Assembly (NCBI RefSeq): GCF_002100145.1
Contig: NZ_JXQD01000018.1
Location: 124,001-188,000 of the forward strand
Length of the DNA: 64,000 nucleotides
Source: Vibrio sp. qd031
GTDB taxonomy: Bacteria; Pseudomonadota; Gammaproteobacteria; Enterobacterales; Vibrionaceae
Reading direction: 5' to 3'
Part shown: positions 44,559-53,394 of the stretch, piece after piece
How positions within the stretch are numbered: position 1 is the first letter of the stretch
Layout: each line of letters opens with the position of its first letter
Notes under the pieces: generated by a model
What the model was told of the DNA's origin: nothing
What the model saw: only the letters and a program-made list of their open reading frames with translations
The model's database searches: none
Made by a program: the position numbers and the translations under genes

Positions 44559-45512
44559 CTAGCAATTCGCAAATTTTCGCTGATATCTTGGTAGCATAGA
44601 CTCGTTCCCCAAAAGTCCGCCTTGGTGAATGTACAACAGATTCTTTCCAGATAATTTCTGCTTGTGCATTAACAGTACTCTCCACATGAGCGGATCGTAC
44701 AGCAGCTCAAATTCTACTCCAGTTTGCTCCATTAGAGTTGTCCAAATCTGAAAATCATCTCGATACAGCTTTCCAAAATGATGTTTAGTATCTAGCGACC
44801 AAATGGTTGGCTGACTCTGAGTTGAAGAAAGCTGCAAAAATTGCGCCTTTAAATAGTCTTCTCCCCCGACACAAGCGGTTGTAACCACCTCGATACCATA
44901 AGGTTGTAAATACTTGTGTAAATAAAAAGCCGTAGTGCCCGTTCCTGATGGCAGCGCCACGACCCACTGCTGCCGATTCTCTAAGGCACCGTCTTCGCAA
45001 GAGTTAGTTTGCGACGCTACCCAGTCAATGAGTTCGTTGGCTAAACCTTTTATGCCGTATTCAGCAATCGGCATTCTCCCGCCTTCCTCAACCATCAATA
45101 CATCGGAAGATTCACTCAAATATCGTTTTAGTGCCGACTCCGTATTCTCAATACCTACTTTCCACTCAAGCGGTATTTCAATAATCCGCGCACCGAGTTC
45201 TAACGCCTTGGCATAGTTTCCATTGGGGTTCTGCTTTAGATACGATGCAATATGGTCCACATAAAAATCCAAATGCCAATTCTGTAGATGCGCTAGCGCC
45301 GCGAGCGAATAGAGCGAATTAGCCTGTGGTGACCCATACCCCACGATTTTTTTGATGCCTTGTGGCGGCTGTTCAAGCAAGGAGAGAAACTTTCGGGCTT
45401 TGTTTCCGCTAAATTGAGGATGCAGCAAATCGTCACGCTTTAAGTAAAAATGCAAACCACAAAATTGATGATTAGTCACGGGTGTATTCCCAAGTTGCAC
45501 AAATAACTCCAC
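44559..45512 (-). CDS. PLP-dependent D-cysteine desulfhydrase / ACC deaminase family
   Basis: Fold-type II PLP enzyme of 317 residues. The Schiff-base lysine is K38 in SGNKARKFLSL, and YGSPQANSLYSLAALA holds the substrate-contact Ser. PSGTGTTAFYLHKYL binds the phosphate. The family includes ACC deaminase and D-cysteine desulfhydrase; which one cannot be told without modelling the active site. Marine Vibrios often carry this shorter version. Monocistronic, divergent from a conserved hypothetical gene. Confidence 0.83.
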   Translation of the reverse strand: MELFVQLGNTPVTNHQFCGLHFYLKRDDLLHPQFSGNKARKFLSLLEQPPQGIKKIVGYGSPQANSLYSLAALAHLQNWHLDFYVDHIASYLKQNPNGNYAKALELGARIIEIPLEWKVGIENTESALKRYLSESSDVLMVEEGGRMPIAEYGIKGLANELIDWVASQTNSCEDGALENRQQWVVALPSGTGTTAFYLHKYLQPYGIEVVTTACVGGEDYLKAQFLQLSSTQSQPTIWSLDTKHHFGKLYRDDFQIWTTLMEQTGVEFELLYDPLMWRVLLMHKQKLSGKNLLYIHQGGLLGNESMLPRYQRKFANC

Positions 45513-45576
45513 TACACAGATACGATTACGCTATGTTTAATAGTATCAATAAACCAATGACAACCACGACTATTCA

Positions 45577-46200
45577 ATGAACATTGATCGACTAAAAGCC
45601 GCAGAAAATGAGTTTCTGATCCGATACCCACAAGGGTTCTCTTCTCCAGAAATGGAGCAAATCGCCAAGAAGCACAAGATGGACAAAATGGTGGCCGATG
45701 CACAAGCTATGTTTGCAGAAGAAGCTTTTACTCGTCCACAGCAGATCGCAGAAGACATGGTGCGCTCGGTCAGTCGCTCTTCCATGGTTTCGCTGTTTGA
45801 AAAGCCCAAGTTTCGAGACTATGTGAAAGCGATGACTCACGATGAGCGAGAAGCGCTAGCCTTTTCGCTCAAAGACTTTTTATACGGGGATCAGGAGTAT
45901 GGTTTTCACACCATGCGAGACTTACTCTTACCAGTGAAACTGGCAAAGTGGTCGTTAATGACCATTATCCCCAACTATGTTAAACCCGACGATGAAGTGT
46001 TTGTAAAACCCACCACCGCAAAAGGGGTGATTCGTCTTTTTGAGTTAGAGAATTTATCTTACAAGCCCACACCAAGTTACGAATTTTATCACGAATACCG
46101 TCGGCAGATACAGCAGATGAAATCGCTGGTCGATCCCATCCTCACCCCGAGTAATGCGGCTTTTAGCGGTTTTTTAATGATGAGCCTCACCGAAAACTGA
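45577..46200 (+). CDS. Conserved hypothetical protein
   Basis: Protein of 207 residues with no signal peptide or membrane helix. It is mixed alpha-helical, with charged helices in the first 80 residues and a short hydrophobic C-terminus (SGFLMMSLTEN). I recognise no family. It lies upstream of a DUF1415-nnrS pair on the same strand; a 72-base gap separates them, so it may belong to the same transcript. Confidence 0.72.
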   Translation: MNIDRLKAAENEFLIRYPQGFSSPEMEQIAKKHKMDKMVADAQAMFAEEAFTRPQQIAEDMVRSVSRSSMVSLFEKPKFRDYVKAMTHDEREALAFSLKDFLYGDQEYGFHTMRDLLLPVKLAKWSLMTIIPNYVKPDDEVFVKPTTAKGVIRLFELENLSYKPTPSYEFYHEYRRQIQQMKSLVDPILTPSNAAFSGFLMMSLTEN

Positions 46201-46272
46201 GGTAACATACTGGCTAACATACCGTTACATTTTGGGGTAGCCACTCCAAGAACTATTTTGGAGTAATTGCTT

Positions 46273-46827
46273 TTGTCGTGCCAAACCCCGATTGAACAAA
46301 CAGAAAAGTGGTTGATAGATGTAGTCATCGGCCTAAACTTGTGTCCTTTTGCTGCGAAACCCTACAAAAAAGAACAAATCCACATTGCTCAAAGTAATGC
46401 CACTACCGAAGAGAGCTTACTGGAAGATATATTGGTAGAGATGCAGCAGCTGAACTCAATTCCTGCTGCAGATCGCGATACAACTCTGGTGGTTATCCCT
46501 CATATGCTTAACGATTTCTGGGATTACAATATGTTCCTGGATTGGGTAGATGCGTTGATAAAACAGCAACAGTGGGAAGGCGTTTTCCAGATCGCATCAT
46601 TTCATCCCGAGTATTGTTTCCACGGCGCTCACCAAGAAGACAGCGAAAACTTAACCAATCGCTCCCCCTTCCCAACAATTCATATCATCCGTGAAGCCAG
46701 TATGGAACGTGTACTGAAGCTGTTTAAAGATCCTGAAAGCATTCCTGAAACCAATATGGATACGGTCTCAGAGTTAACGGATCAACAAAAACAGGCGCTG
46801 TTCCCGTACCTATTTACTGAGAAATAA
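46273..46827 (+). CDS. DUF1415 protein
   Basis: Protein of 184 residues of the DUF1415 family: WLIDVVIGLNLCPFA, VVIPHMLNDFWDYN, and FHPEYCFHGA with the NRSPFPTIHIIRE block. The Cys/His residues (LCPFA, YCFHG) suggest metal or redox chemistry, but no function is established. There is no ATG before the conserved start; TTG 46273 has GGAG nine bases upstream and is preferred to the TTG two codons earlier. It ends two bases before nnrS. Confidence 0.82.
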   Translation: MSCQTPIEQTEKWLIDVVIGLNLCPFAAKPYKKEQIHIAQSNATTEESLLEDILVEMQQLNSIPAADRDTTLVVIPHMLNDFWDYNMFLDWVDALIKQQQWEGVFQIASFHPEYCFHGAHQEDSENLTNRSPFPTIHIIREASMERVLKLFKDPESIPETNMDTVSELTDQQKQALFPYLFTEK

Positions 46828-46829
46828 GC

Positions 46830-48014
46830 ATGATCAATATTACTGACAAATCCAAAGAAGAGGCAATTTGGCCGCTATTTAGACTTGGGTTTCGACCCTT
46901 TTTCTTGCTTGGGTCGCTGTATTCCATCATCGCTATTCTGATTTGGGTTATCGCATTTCGAACCGGTCAACCTGCGCAATTGCAAGTCCCCGCGATTTGG
47001 TGGCATGTACACGAAATGCTGTTTGGTTTTGCCATGGCTATAGTAGTGGGCTTTGTGCTTACTGCCGTGCAAACCTGGACGGGAATACCCAGTGTCAAAA
47101 GTTGGCGGCTTGGATTCATCGTTTTGCTATGGTGCCTACCTAGAATTTTATTTTGGACAGACACCCCGCTTTGGCTTATTTCCTCAATTGAATGTGCATT
47201 CTTAGCCGTTGCCGCGTTTGAGATTGGTGTTCGTGTGATTAAAGCTAAAAAGTGGAAAAACCTATTTTTTATTCCGCTCTTCGCAGTGGCTATTGTTGCT
47301 AACTTTGCAAGTTACGCTTCCATCAAAGGAATGCCGCCTTTCCCCCCTATCGCTGTGTGGGAAGCGATGTTGTGGTGGTTTGCACTGCTACTTTCTGTCA
47401 TGGGCGGTCGAGTCATACCGTTTTTTACCGCTAAGAAGTTTCAAGTCGAAAAGAACCAACCCATTTTATGGTTAGACTTTGTAGCAAACCTTCCCTTTGT
47501 TCTGCTTATGGTACTTGCCTTTTTCCCGGTGGCTAAAGGTCAGTTAGCCATCTATATCTGCTTGGTAGCAGCGGTAGCTCAGTTAATTCGCTGGATGCGT
47601 TGGAAGCCGTTTATTAGCCTTAGCGAGCCTTTGGTGTGGTCGCTGCACTTTGGCTACTTAGCGATACCACTCACGCTTCTCACGCTCGCACTTGATATTT
47701 CACCCATGCTCAATCATAGCGTCATGCACTTATTGGCCATAGGCGGGCTTGGCGGGGTTGTACTCGCGATGATCACTAGAGTAAGCATGGGACATACTGG
47801 GTTTCCCATTTACCAAGGGCCCTCTATGGCGCTTGGCTATTTGTCCATTTTGCTGGCCGCATTGCTTCGGAGCTATGGCGCCGGTATCTTCAGCGCCAAT
47901 CTACTGGTGATCGTCGATATTTCTGCGCTACTGTGGATCATTGGCTATGGATTTTATTTGATCAAGATTGCGCCTATGCTGGTTAAGCCTCGCGTTGATG
48001 GACACCCAGGCTAA
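46830..48014 (+). CDS. nnrS: NnrS-family heme-copper membrane protein
   Basis: Integral membrane protein of 394 residues with about 12 helices. The start PLFRLGFRPFFLLGS and the WWHVHEMLFGF block, whose His residues can bind heme, are NnrS hallmarks; TRVSMGHTGFP is another. NnrS homologues protect iron-sulfur proteins during nitric-oxide stress. Two bases after the DUF1415 gene, so translationally coupled. It converges with an acetyltransferase, eleven bases apart at the 3' ends. Confidence 0.93.
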   Translation: MINITDKSKEEAIWPLFRLGFRPFFLLGSLYSIIAILIWVIAFRTGQPAQLQVPAIWWHVHEMLFGFAMAIVVGFVLTAVQTWTGIPSVKSWRLGFIVLLWCLPRILFWTDTPLWLISSIECAFLAVAAFEIGVRVIKAKKWKNLFFIPLFAVAIVANFASYASIKGMPPFPPIAVWEAMLWWFALLLSVMGGRVIPFFTAKKFQVEKNQPILWLDFVANLPFVLLMVLAFFPVAKGQLAIYICLVAAVAQLIRWMRWKPFISLSEPLVWSLHFGYLAIPLTLLTLALDISPMLNHSVMHLLAIGGLGGVVLAMITRVSMGHTGFPIYQGPSMALGYLSILLAALLRSYGAGIFSANLLVIVDISALLWIIGYGFYLIKIAPMLVKPRVDGHPG

Positions 48015-48025
48015 TCACTAAAGTC

Positions 48026-48595
48026 TTAGAAGGTTTTTCCGGCTAGGTACAAAGTACAGTCAGGCCAACTGCGACCGCTTAACGTCTTTTGCAGTGTTTT
48101 TACAGAAACCCATTTCCCAGAAGTAGGTTTTCTGTCTGAGAGAATATGCACGCGCTCACTCGTAATGTAGCCACTCGAACCATACACTTCAATGTCACCA
48201 AACAACACCGAATGGTGAATATCCAACTGCTGCATTTTTTGCTCTGCCGCGGTCACCAGTTGCTTAACCAACCCACGGCCTCGGGCGGCAGGTGCAACCG
48301 CTACTTCCGCTATTCCACCGATGACAAATGACGAAGAAGCGGTATACAGTTTCTTTTCGTGGAAAGCAGCATGAGCCAGTAAGGATTGTTTGCTGTCGTC
48401 CCAAATGACAAATCGGTGCATTGGAGATTCGAAAAAAAATCGTCGCTCTTCTATGCACGCTTGATCCTCATCGTTAAAGCAAACTCTCAGAAGTTGACGG
48501 ATCTGTCGATCTTCAAATTGGCTTATATTGGTGTCACGCAGATAGTGAACAGATGTTGTTTGGTCAACAGAAAACGATGGGTGGGTCAAAGACAT
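48026..48595 (-). CDS. GNAT-family acetyltransferase
   Basis: Acetyltransferase of 189 residues. The acetyl-CoA loop is VAPAARGRGLVKQLV, with a strand before it (GGIAEVAV) and VLFGDIEVYGSSGY near the end. Cytoplasmic; acceptor unknown. The ATG has AGGAGTGTGAT upstream. It overlaps none of its neighbours and has its own promoter region next to the aroG terminator. Confidence 0.85.
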   Translation of the reverse strand: MSLTHPSFSVDQTTSVHYLRDTNISQFEDRQIRQLLRVCFNDEDQACIEERRFFFESPMHRFVIWDDSKQSLLAHAAFHEKKLYTASSSFVIGGIAEVAVAPAARGRGLVKQLVTAAEQKMQQLDIHHSVLFGDIEVYGSSGYITSERVHILSDRKPTSGKWVSVKTLQKTLSGRSWPDCTLYLAGKTF

Positions 48596-48671
48596 ATCAC
48601 ACTCCTAAAAACGGCAATGCGACTATACGATACCTCTAAAATGAAAACTGTGGTGCAGCAATAAAAACAAA

Positions 48672-48719
48672 AAAATCACGCCGCATTGTAAATAATGCTT
48701 ACAAAAGCGGCGTGATTTT
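48672..48719 (-). terminator. Rho-independent terminator of aroG
   Basis: A 13-bp stem AAAATCACGCCGC/GCGGCGTGATTTT with a 22-base loop. On the minus strand it is followed by a T-rich stretch. It lies 33 bases beyond the aroG stop codon. Confidence 0.88.
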
Positions 48720-48752
48720 AAAGACAGTTTCAAGTTGTCTTTTGTTGTCTAA

Positions 48753-49805
48753 TTACTTGTTACGGCGAGCCGTCACTGCATCAGCAAGTTGGCGCAATAC
48801 TTTTTCAGTATCATCCCAGCCAATACATGCATCGGTCAATGACTGACCGTAGGTTGCTGCTTTACCATCCACCAAATCTTGGCGACCTTCAACAAGGTGA
48901 GACTCAATCATTACACCAAACACGGCATTTTCACCTGATGCGATTTGTTCACTCACTTCGTCCGACACAACCAGTTGACGTTGGTACTGTTTAGAACTGT
49001 TTGCATGGCTAAAGTCGATCATCACTTTTTGGCGTAGTTTCGACGCCTCTAGCTGCTGTTTAATGTCGGCGACATGCGCCGCGCTGTAGTTCGGCTCTTT
49101 ACCGCCGCGTAGGATAATGTGGCAATCTGGGTTACCAGCCGTTTCTACAATTGCTGAGTGACCATACTTGGTTACTGACAAGAAATGGTGCGACGATTCT
49201 GCTGAGCGAATCGCATCGGTTGCAATCTTGATGTTACCGTCAGTACCATTTTTAAAGCCCACTGGACAAGAGATACCTGATGACAACTCACGGTGAACCT
49301 GAGACTCGGTAGTACGTGCACCGATAGCGCCCCAGCTAATCAGATCCGCGACGTATTGCGGCGTGATCATATCTAGAAATTCACTGGCCGTAGGTAAACC
49401 CATGTCAGTGAGGTCAAGCAGTAGTTTGCGACCAATTCTTAGTCCATCGTTAATTTTAAAGGTATCGTTTAGGTACGGGTCGTTGATTAGACCTTTCCAA
49501 CCGACAGTAGTACGTGGTTTTTCAAAGTAAACACGCATCACGACTTCTAAACGATCGCCTAATTCGTCACGGAGCACCTTTAGCTTTTTGCCATATTCTA
49601 GAGCGGCTTCAGTATCGTGAATTGAGCAAGGGCCAACAATAACCAACAGTCGGTCATCTTTATCATTGAGAATGTTGTGGATCGCTTTACGAGCGTTAAA
49701 AGTGGTAGAAGAAGCTGTTTCTGTTGCAGGAAATCGTTCCAGAACCGCTACTGGAGGTAAGAGTTCTTTGATTCTGGTAATTTTTACGTCATCGGTTTGG
49801 TACAT
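48753..49805 (-). CDS. aroG: DAHP synthase, AroG type
   Basis: 3-deoxy-7-phosphoheptulonate synthase, 350 residues, first enzyme of the shikimate pathway. Diagnostic blocks: GPCSIHD, MRVYFEKPRTTVGWKGLINDP (about residues 92-112), GARTTESQVHRELSSG, CPVGFKNGTDG, RGGKEPNY and DFSHANSSKQ. The start DDVKITRIKELLPPVAVLE matches phenylalanine-sensitive AroG, so inhibition by phenylalanine is expected. AAAGGA precedes the ATG. Two likely TyrR boxes lie 140-180 bases upstream. The gene is monocistronic with its own terminator. Confidence 0.95.
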   Translation of the reverse strand: MYQTDDVKITRIKELLPPVAVLERFPATETASSTTFNARKAIHNILNDKDDRLLVIVGPCSIHDTEAALEYGKKLKVLRDELGDRLEVVMRVYFEKPRTTVGWKGLINDPYLNDTFKINDGLRIGRKLLLDLTDMGLPTASEFLDMITPQYVADLISWGAIGARTTESQVHRELSSGISCPVGFKNGTDGNIKIATDAIRSAESSHHFLSVTKYGHSAIVETAGNPDCHIILRGGKEPNYSAAHVADIKQQLEASKLRQKVMIDFSHANSSKQYQRQLVVSDEVSEQIASGENAVFGVMIESHLVEGRQDLVDGKAATYGQSLTDACIGWDDTEKVLRQLADAVTARRNK

Positions 49806-49945
49806 CTACACTGCTTCCTTTAGTTAGTCGCTCAATTATTGTACTCAGATCAAATTAAATAGGTCATTTGTGATCTGTTTCTCGTAACTTAACCACTAAA
49901 AACAAGTTGTGCAAACACTTTTTTAGCCAAAAGGCAATAAAACAA

Positions 49946-49986
49946 CAAAAAGTAAAGTTTACACGAAGTGTGCATTTAAATTTACA
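49946..49986 (-). promoter_or_regulatory. Pair of putative TyrR boxes
   Basis: On the minus strand TGTAAATTTAAATGCACA (49969-49986) fits the TyrR box TGTAAA-N6-TTTACA in 10 of 12 positions. A weaker neighbour, TGTAAA-N6-TTTTTG (49946-49963), lies five bases away. A strong/weak pair 23 bases apart is the usual layout for TyrR control of aromatic-pathway genes. Confidence 0.6.
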
Positions 49987-49991
49987 CCCAG

Positions 49992-50099
49992 ACCAGATGC
50001 TTGTCCCACTTCAGTGCAGATCCAACACGGCTCTCATCACACCGCGCTGGATCTGCTCAACATTCCCCATACCAAACCCTTAGGTATGCTTGTCTGGTG
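49992..50099. ncRNA. Candidate structured element upstream of aroG
   Basis: An outer ACCAGA/TCTGGT pair (49992-49997 with 50094-50099) encloses a 9-bp stem GCAGATCCA/TGGATCTGC (50016-50024 with 50048-50056) and a CATACC/GGTATG hairpin. ATGCTTGTC occurs at both ends, and two GTCGAC sites lie just beyond. It fills the 358-base gap between aroG and ugpC (49806-50163) together with the TyrR boxes. No clear terminator fixes a strand; a small RNA or a folded leader are both possible. Confidence 0.3.
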
Positions 50100-50163
50100 T
50101 CGACTAATGCTATGGTCGACGAGTAGGTAAATACTTGAACTTAGCTTTGCATCGCTTTAGCAG

Positions 50164-51261
50164 TTATGCGATAGCCCTGTTCTTAGCATCATAGATCTCT
50201 TCCCTTTCAACATGGAGGCGCTTTTTATTACCGTCAAACAGGTGCAAGTGACGCTTCGCTACATAAAACGTCAACGGCTGGTTTATCTCAATAGGCACTT
50301 CTGGTGTCACTATGGTCAAGCTTCTCCCCATCCACTTGCCGTGCACCAATTGATTGGGGCCAAGAGGTTCTATCACCGAAACGTCCATGTTCATCTGAAG
50401 GCTGTTATCTATTGGCTCTAAGCTTGCACTTTCTGGGCGAATTCCCACTGTTACCGGCCCATTCTCAGTCGATATTAGACCCTTTAAGTCGATAATCTGC
50501 TCATTCAAAGTTAGGGTATTTGTAACCATGTTCGCGTCTAAGAAGTTCATCGCTGGGCTACCTATAAAACTCGCGACAAACATACTCTCGGGTTGATGAT
50601 ACACCTCTGAAGGAGTGCCAATTTGTTCAATCACCCCGCCATTTAACACCACAATTCTGTCTGCTAATGTCATGGCTTCAACTTGGTCGTGGGTCACGTA
50701 CACGCTTGTAATGCCAGTTTTACGCTGCAGTTTTTTGATTTCTAATCGCATATGAGCGCGCAAAGCCGCATCAAGGTTAGACAAGGGTTCATCAAATAAA
50801 AATAGCTTCGGTTCTCTCACAATCGCCCGTCCCATCGCCACGCGTTGCCGTTGGCCTCCCGACAATTTAGCGGGTTTACGCTCCAGGTACTCTTCGATTT
50901 TTAAAAGCTTCGCAACACCATGAATTTTCTCAGCGATTTCCGTTTTATTCACACCACGGTTTTTTAATCCATAAGCCAAGTTGTTGTAAACCGTCATGTG
51001 CGGATAAAGCGCGTAGTTTTGAAACACCATCGCAATGTCTCTGAGCGCCGGTTTTTCTCTGTCTACTCGTCGGCCCGCTAAATGAATTTCGCCGCCAGTT
51101 ATGGCTTCTAGACCTGCAATTGAGCGCAATATTGACGACTTACCACAACCTGATGGCCCTACCAAGACGATGAATTCACCTTGTTCAACATTGATGTCGA
51201 CACCTTTTACAGCGACATGTCCGTTCTCATAGGTCTTTTCTAGTTGTTGAAGGCTTAACAT
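50164..51261 (-). CDS. ugpC: Glycerol-3-phosphate importer ATPase UgpC
   Basis: ABC ATPase of 365 residues. Walker A is GPSGCGKSS, the Q-loop is FQNYALYPHM, the signature LSGGQRQRVAMGRA, Walker B LFLFDEPLSNLD, and the H-switch VTHDQVEA. A regulatory TOBE domain follows (VGIRPES). Last gene of ugpBAEC. The frame stays open back into ugpE, but ATG 51261 has GGAG six bases upstream and gives the family's N-terminus MLSLQQLEKTYENG. The 118 bases to ugpE are longer than in E. coli. The enzyme is of the same type as the importer ATPase at the left edge. Confidence 0.92.
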   Translation of the reverse strand: MLSLQQLEKTYENGHVAVKGVDINVEQGEFIVLVGPSGCGKSSILRSIAGLEAITGGEIHLAGRRVDREKPALRDIAMVFQNYALYPHMTVYNNLAYGLKNRGVNKTEIAEKIHGVAKLLKIEEYLERKPAKLSGGQRQRVAMGRAIVREPKLFLFDEPLSNLDAALRAHMRLEIKKLQRKTGITSVYVTHDQVEAMTLADRIVVLNGGVIEQIGTPSEVYHQPESMFVASFIGSPAMNFLDANMVTNTLTLNEQIIDLKGLISTENGPVTVGIRPESASLEPIDNSLQMNMDVSVIEPLGPNQLVHGKWMGRSLTIVTPEVPIEINQPLTFYVAKRHLHLFDGNKKRLHVEREEIYDAKNRAIA

Positions 51262-51379
51262 TGTGTTCTCCATTGTGGTTCTTTGCATGTTCGAAGGGTT
51301 CTTAACTGACCGTCTGCGAGCAATTGGATTGAGTGGTTTAACGTTGGTGTTTTCCATGTCTTTGAGGGGTTCAGTTTGT

Positions 51380-52222
51380 CTACTTCTCACTTTCAACCAA
51401 CCCTTTAACAAACCAGCGTTGAAAAATAATGACGACTAAAATCGGTGGAAGCATTGCTAAAATCACCATCGCGAAGGCGTAGTCATAACGGGGTAAACTC
51501 GTCTCACTGATGTTAGACAAGATCTGTTTTATGCCCATCACTATGGTGTTGTAGCTTTCGTCAGTCGTCATCATGATGGGCCATAGATATTGGTTCCAAC
51601 CATCAACAAACATAATGATAAAAATTGCCGCCATCATAGTGCGAGACAGTGGCATCAGAATGTCGATTAAAAAGCGAAATGGTCCCGCGTTATCCAGTTG
51701 AGCAGCTTCGAGAAGTTCATCAGGAACGGTTCGGAAAAACTGACGAAAGAAAAAAGTGGCGGTTGCGGATGCAATGAGCGGGAACACCAACCCAGAATAA
51801 CTGTTCAACATCCCTAGCTTTGCGACGACTTCGTAAGAAGGAATGATTCTAACTTCAAGCGGTAACAGTAGCGTGACAAAAATGAGCCAAAACCACAGCG
51901 TGGCATAGGGTAATCTGAAATACACCAGTGCATAAGCCGCGGTGATCGCGATAACTATTTTACCGATGGCGAAACCTAGCCCCATGATCATTGAGTTGAT
52001 CATCATGGTCTTAGCGGTCACTGTCCCAGAAAACCCAAGACTATTGGTCCAAGCTTCTTGATAAATTCCAATTAAGTTGTCGCCGATCGTCCACTGTAAC
52101 CCATCCGAAATAATGGTATTTGGATCGTGTGTTGAGCTGGCAAAAATGAGCCAAATAGGTGTGATCATAAATAGCACACCCGCAATCAGTATTAGATGAT
52201 CAGACCATGCGTGTCTTTTCAT
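51380..52222 (-). CDS. ugpE: Glycerol-3-phosphate importer permease UgpE
   Basis: Permease of 280 residues, six helices. The coupling loop is ELLEAAQLDNAGPFRFLIDI, and LLLPLEVRIIPSYEV, IASATATFFFRQFF and the end GLVESEK match UgpE closely. It pairs with UgpA in the membrane. It starts 14 bases after ugpA. Together with a UgpB-like binding protein this supports glycerol-3-phosphate and glycerophosphodiester uptake. Confidence 0.93.
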   Translation of the reverse strand: MKRHAWSDHLILIAGVLFMITPIWLIFASSTHDPNTIISDGLQWTIGDNLIGIYQEAWTNSLGFSGTVTAKTMMINSMIMGLGFAIGKIVIAITAAYALVYFRLPYATLWFWLIFVTLLLPLEVRIIPSYEVVAKLGMLNSYSGLVFPLIASATATFFFRQFFRTVPDELLEAAQLDNAGPFRFLIDILMPLSRTMMAAIFIIMFVDGWNQYLWPIMMTTDESYNTIVMGIKQILSNISETSLPRYDYAFAMVILAMLPPILVVIIFQRWFVKGLVESEK

Positions 52223-52236
52223 TGTGGTCTCCTCGA

Positions 52237-53130
52237 CTAATAATGAACGCGTTTTTCAACAACGCGAAATTGAATATAAGTAAGCATGAGCACCAGCAGC
52301 AGCAAAACCACCGATTGAGCTGAGCTACCCCCTAAATCAGCGCCAACAAACCCGTCGCGATACACTTTGTAAACCATCGATGTTGTTTGACCGCCAGGGC
52401 CACCAGATGTCATGGTGTCTATTACGCCAAAGGTGTCAAAAAACGCGTAGGTGAGGTTGATGACCAATAAGAAAAACCCAGTCGGTGCTAGCAGAGGAAA
52501 AGTAATGGTCCAAAAGCGTCGATTATCACTGACACAATCAAGCATCGCCGCTTCTCGGACAGCGTACGAGATCGACTGCAACCCCGCTAAGAAATAGATA
52601 AAGTTCACCGACACTTGCTTCCATACTGAAACAAGGATCAAAGCGACGGTGGCATCCACAGGATCGGTTTGAAAACTAAAGCTCCATCCCATGTAATCAA
52701 AAAAGTCGGTGAGTACGCCGATATGCGGGTTAAACAAGAAGCTACCCATGATTCCAGCGATAGCAGGAGCAACGGCGTATACCCAGGTTAACGTAACTCG
52801 ATACGGCCCTTTACCATGCAAAACGTTGTCTGCTTTTACGGCCAACAACAGTGCTAATGAGAGTGATAAAAACGACACTGTAATGGCAAAAAAGACGGTA
52901 AAAATGACCGAATCAATATAGTCGGACGACTCTAGAAGGATCTGGTAGTTTTCCATGCCAACAAAGGTTGAGGACATACCCCAGGGGTCTTCTAGCATGA
53001 ACGAGAGGTATACCGCTTGTGCAGCAGGATAAACAAAAAACACCGCAATAATGGCGATTTGCGGCAGTAGTAACGCATAACTGATTGGGGAATGCTGAAA
53101 TTGTTGTCGACGGATCACAGTAGTACTCAA
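52237..53130 (-). CDS. ugpA: Glycerol-3-phosphate importer permease UgpA
   Basis: Permease of 297 residues with six helices. SYALLLPQIAIIAVFFVYPA at the start, the SVWKQVSVNFIYFLAGLQSI region, the coupling loop VREAAMLDCVSDNRRFWTI and the end FDTFGVIDTMTSGGP...QSVVLLLLVLMLTYIQF match UgpA. It is separated from ugpB by 264 bases containing a hairpin, which could let ugpB be made in excess. Confidence 0.93.
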   Translation of the reverse strand: MSTTVIRRQQFQHSPISYALLLPQIAIIAVFFVYPAAQAVYLSFMLEDPWGMSSTFVGMENYQILLESSDYIDSVIFTVFFAITVSFLSLSLALLLAVKADNVLHGKGPYRVTLTWVYAVAPAIAGIMGSFLFNPHIGVLTDFFDYMGWSFSFQTDPVDATVALILVSVWKQVSVNFIYFLAGLQSISYAVREAAMLDCVSDNRRFWTITFPLLAPTGFFLLVINLTYAFFDTFGVIDTMTSGGPGGQTTSMVYKVYRDGFVGADLGGSSAQSVVLLLLVLMLTYIQFRVVEKRVHY

Positions 53131-53316
53131 TACAACGAATAGAAATGAAAGATACCAATCGAAGTCAATATCTGGTCAGAAAATTGCGCCGGAAAAATCG
53201 CTAAGAACAAGGCAAAAATTGCCGTAGATTGTGGTTCTTTCTACAAAAACTTTAACGCTGTTATTAGTGATATTAACTAGCAAGAACGATCAGCTAATGG
53301 CTTTGTTTAGTATGAA

Positions 53317-53340
53317 TTGGGGCAGGTTTCCCTACCCCAA
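53317..53340 (-). promoter_or_regulatory. Stem-loop between ugpB and ugpA
   Basis: TTGGGG-C-AGG / CCT-A-CCCCAA with a four-base loop, 55 bases after the ugpB stop. No T-run. A stem here can protect the ugpB part of the message, as in other binding-protein operons, so that ugpB is in excess of its permeases. Confidence 0.55.
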
Positions 53341-53394
53341 CCTAGGCAGATTATTCACGTTAAGCAAACAACCTGCACGAGACGAGAGCAGTGG

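Noticed and set aside
51262..51411. N-terminal extension of UgpC by 50 residues
   Set aside because: The extension is not like the family, overlaps ugpE, and a good ribosome site precedes the internal ATG at 51261.
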